Shown: piece after piece, positions 61,346 to 64,000 of the stretch
Position numbering within the stretch: the stretch's first letter is position 1
How the letters are laid out: each line of letters starts with the position of its first letter
NCBI GenBank assembly: GCA_013396915.1
Contig: VWZL01000632.1
Location: forward strand, 62,001-126,000
DNA length: 64,000 nt
Direction of reading: 5' to 3'
Source: Stercorarius parasiticus
Lineage: Eukaryota > Chordata > Aves > Charadriiformes > Stercorariidae
Notes under the pieces: model-generated
Told to the model about the DNA's origin: nothing
The model's database searches: none
Seen by the model: only the letters and a program-made list of their open reading frames with translations
Translations under genes and position numbers: made by a program

Positions 61346-62701
61346 GACGACTAACTGTTGGAAATGTTTATCACCAAAATCTAAAACCTGTGGCAACTTT
61401 CCCTCATTCACTTACAGAACTTTTATTTTAATCAGGTATCTCACAAACTTGTTCACATTACACAAAAAGAGACATAAAGCTGGACACACATTTTCTCCCC
61501 CCTGAGATGGCTACATTGCTATTGAATTTTTACAGCAGCCCTCCATGATTTGTTTTTCAAATTTTGAGCTGAATTTCACAGTAAACATAGCTGCATGGAG
61601 TTTCATAAATGCCTGTATTCTGAGAAGACCTGAGTCATTGGGATATTTTTTGGGGGCTGTTGGGGAAAAAAGGCACCTCTAAAATAAATAAAAAACAAAA
61701 GATGAAAAATTATTAGTGATGCAACGTGAAAGAATGGAGTAGCAAATTGCTCTGCTGCTCCTCTGCACACCAAAAAGAAAATACAGAGAAAGATTTGGGC
61801 TTAATAGAAAATGCAATTTTATTTTTTGTACAATTTATAACATTTTTAGAGGTGTGGAGCTATGATGTGCAGGGCTGTAATACCTTCTAAAACTGATGTA
61901 GCCAGTCTAGAGAAGGCTTGATTGAACACTAATCCATGCCTTTATTTCGATATTTCTAATTAAGATAGTTTTTTTTGCATAATGTACCTTTCAAGATCAT
62001 ATTTTCCAGAGAGGTTGTATTTTTTCTTTCCAGAGTTTGGCCAAACTAATGCTGGATTTGCACTTGCCTTAGTAAAAACAAAGATAGCAACAGGGTGTTT
62101 CAAATTATGACTGCAGAAAGGCAGTCACTTCTCTCTCTTTAAGTGCATTTTGGTGAGAGGAGTCACTGGAATAAATAGTCATGTTGTTGTCCTCCCTTTG
62201 CACAAGTCGGGCCAGGGACTGCTCTGACGGTCCTAGAGTAGGGGATGAATCCCACCACCCCTTTCAGGAACATTTGCTACGTGTGTCCTGAGTTGGCTGA
62301 AAAGCAGATTTTTCTCTTTCAGCAGACTGTCTGAAAATAACTTGTACCCCAGAGCTGAGGCCCGAGTGCATGATGAACCTTGCCATCTCTGGATCCAACC
62401 CAGTTGCAGGGCAGGCCTACCAGGCAGGCTGGGACCTTGGTCATCTGATGGATTTGGAACAAGTATTCCCAACTGGAGATGAGCTAAGGAAATACACAAA
62501 AATGACAGGCTCAGTGAATCGATGTATTCTGAAGAAGCACAAATATTTTGTTTTAATTTAAAACTCTGCCCAGGTCTACTCATGACCATGTGGTGGCAGC
62601 AGAACACCTGTGTTGGTCTTTTTTATCCCTCAGTCACTCATTTTGCTGTGAGAGGAATGAAGAGCTGTATCAGTGCGTGTTTCATTCTGCCAATTATTTG
62701 T

Positions 62702-62744
62702 GGGTTGGTTGGGTTTTTTTGGGTTGGCTTTTTTTTTTTTTTTT
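62702..62744 (+). repeat. G-tract and poly(T) stretch
   Basis: Spaced GGGTTGG/GGGTTT units are followed by about 16 T's downstream of ALDH8A1. The G-tracts could form a weak quadruplex; no gene is associated. Confidence 0.7.
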
Positions 62745-63365
62745 AACAAATCCTGTTTGGAAGAGCAAAAGAACCCAAAAGCTGTGAAACGCTTCACTAG
62801 TTTGTGGGGCAGGCATTTTCAGCAACAGCAGATGGGATATTACACAATTAGTAGGCTTGGATGGATTCCTTCCCCCACCTGGATCCAGTCTAGGTTCAGT
62901 TTTAATGAGATGAATTTTCTTTCAGGTGTTGATTTTGGCCTGGTGTTAGATGTGACGGGAGATTTCTGATTCTATTTCATATATAGGAAACAAAGGCCTG
63001 TGTGTCATCTATTTTACAGAGAGGTGGAGAAGTAGGTGGGGAGGGGACAGAGCTCTGCAGGACGCCCAGATGAGAGGCATGGAGATGGTGGCTCCATGTC
63101 TAGCATGGCTCTGAGTGTTTCTCAGAGGTGAACTCCTGGGGTGCCCCATTTGGTCATCCCTGTGTCCAGCACCTCAGAGATAGGGGAGGTCTGCTCATGG
63201 CAAGGCTTACTTTTGGTCAGGAGGGAAAGCCCATATGAAGACAAAAAGTGCTGTCCCTCTTTGTGTTTTCCATCTTCGATGGACTCCTTCCTTCTCCTGT
63301 TAAGGTGCAGTTTAAGTACTTCCTTATTCTCCCACTTCTTGCCCTTTCAGATGACCAGAGTTTCA

Positions 63366-63394
63366 CATATGTATATATATAAGTGTGTGTGTGT
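63366..63394. repeat. Short (AT)n/(GT)n microsatellite
   Basis: ATGTATATATAT followed by about six GT units downstream of ALDH8A1. Confidence 0.8.
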
Positions 63395-63789
63395 TACCTG
63401 GTGGGGGGATTTCTTTTCCTGCCTGTAGTACTGGGTAACTCTTGCATTTCACATGCCCACCTCCAGCCTCTCTAGCCCAGAAGAGAGATGCTGGTGCTCG
63501 TGGCTGTGAAGAAGGTGACACGAGAGAAGTAACCTGCTTGTACGAGGGAGCCCTCTGTGGGGACACTGAATTCTTCTACATATCATACCACATGAACTCT
63601 TCCGTATTTCCTTTATTCAGACTGACTTCTAGTGTAGTGAGGTGTGTGGATAACTGTCTCCCATCTCACAGACGAAGTAGTCAAAAAACTTTTTTCGTAC
63701 AGATGATGAAGGTGCCTGGTGCAGCTGCTTTGTTTCTGGATTTTCTGCTCCCGGTCCCAGTGTGCAGCGAAGAGGATATCCTGGAGGAT

Positions 63790-63819
63790 GAGGCAGACTG
63801 ATCCGAGGCAGACTGATCC
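63790..63819 (+). repeat. Tandem duplication, 15-bp unit
   Basis: GAGGCAGACTGATCC is repeated exactly twice head to tail at 63790-63804 and 63805-63819, downstream of ALDH8A1. Confidence 0.85.
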
Positions 63820-64000
63820 AAGGCATCAGGCTGACAGCTCTTGCGGAGCTTTCTGGGCTTGGAATTTTCCAACTCGACAGCAAAGATTTTTTTTTGTAGA
63901 CTGCCCTGGCTTGTGCATGAAATCATGTGGCCATTGTGAGGATTTGTTTAATTACTGTTACGTAAAGCCCCAAGAGTTGCTCCATTTGTTAATTCTTACA

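Larger units (their letters stand above)
61346..64000. other. Region downstream of ALDH8A1, no gene seen
   Basis: No exon-like segment or recognised protein on either strand. It holds a G-tract/poly(T), a short microsatellite and a 15-bp tandem duplication. Open frames up to 124 codons overlap each other on both strands and resemble no family. Confidence 0.7.

Overview
The window is vertebrate nuclear DNA, most likely from a bird. Genes are split by GT-AG introns, the DNA is AT-rich with few interspersed repeats, and every clearly recognisable repeat is a CR1 LINE 3' fragment of the avian type, with the ATTCTATGATTCT-like tail. The species cannot be fixed from the sequence alone.

Two genes lie head-to-tail on the + strand. 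HBS1L occupies the left three quarters. Its last 14 coding exons (20767-46214) encode 539 residues of the ribosome-rescue GTPase, including the whole EF-Tu/eRF3-like GTPase core and both beta-barrel domains. The N-terminal exons (about 145 residues by comparison with the mammalian protein) lie upstream of the window. The first 20.7 kb is therefore read as HBS1L intron; it contains no exon I can support. ALDH8A1 is complete in seven coding exons (49891-60578) that join without a frame error into 487 residues, with the catalytic Asn, Glu and Cys all present. A gap of about 3 kb separates the HBS1L poly(A) signal from the ALDH8A1 start. The 2.7 kb or so after the ALDH8A1 3' UTR shows no gene. HBS1L and ALDH8A1 are also neighbours in the same relative orientation in mammals (between MYB and SGK1), so this is conserved synteny.

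The products act separately. HBS1L works with Pelota in the cytosol to free stalled ribosomes. ALDH8A1 is a cytosolic NAD-dependent aldehyde dehydrogenase assigned to 2-aminomuconate semialdehyde oxidation in the kynurenine pathway. Nothing in the sequence suggests a shared operon-like function.

The non-coding parts hold five CR1 fragments, four of them within 8.2 kb around the 5' half of ALDH8A1. Two A-tailed segments are flanked by 11-bp direct repeats and look like processed retroinsertions, which are rare in birds. Other features are a perfect 13-bp hairpin, several G/C homopolymer runs in late HBS1L introns, an upstream ORF overlapping the ALDH8A1 start, and one unusually GC-rich ALDH8A1 exon. 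I found no clearly novel biological system. The retroinsertion candidates and the upstream ORF are the most worthwhile leads.
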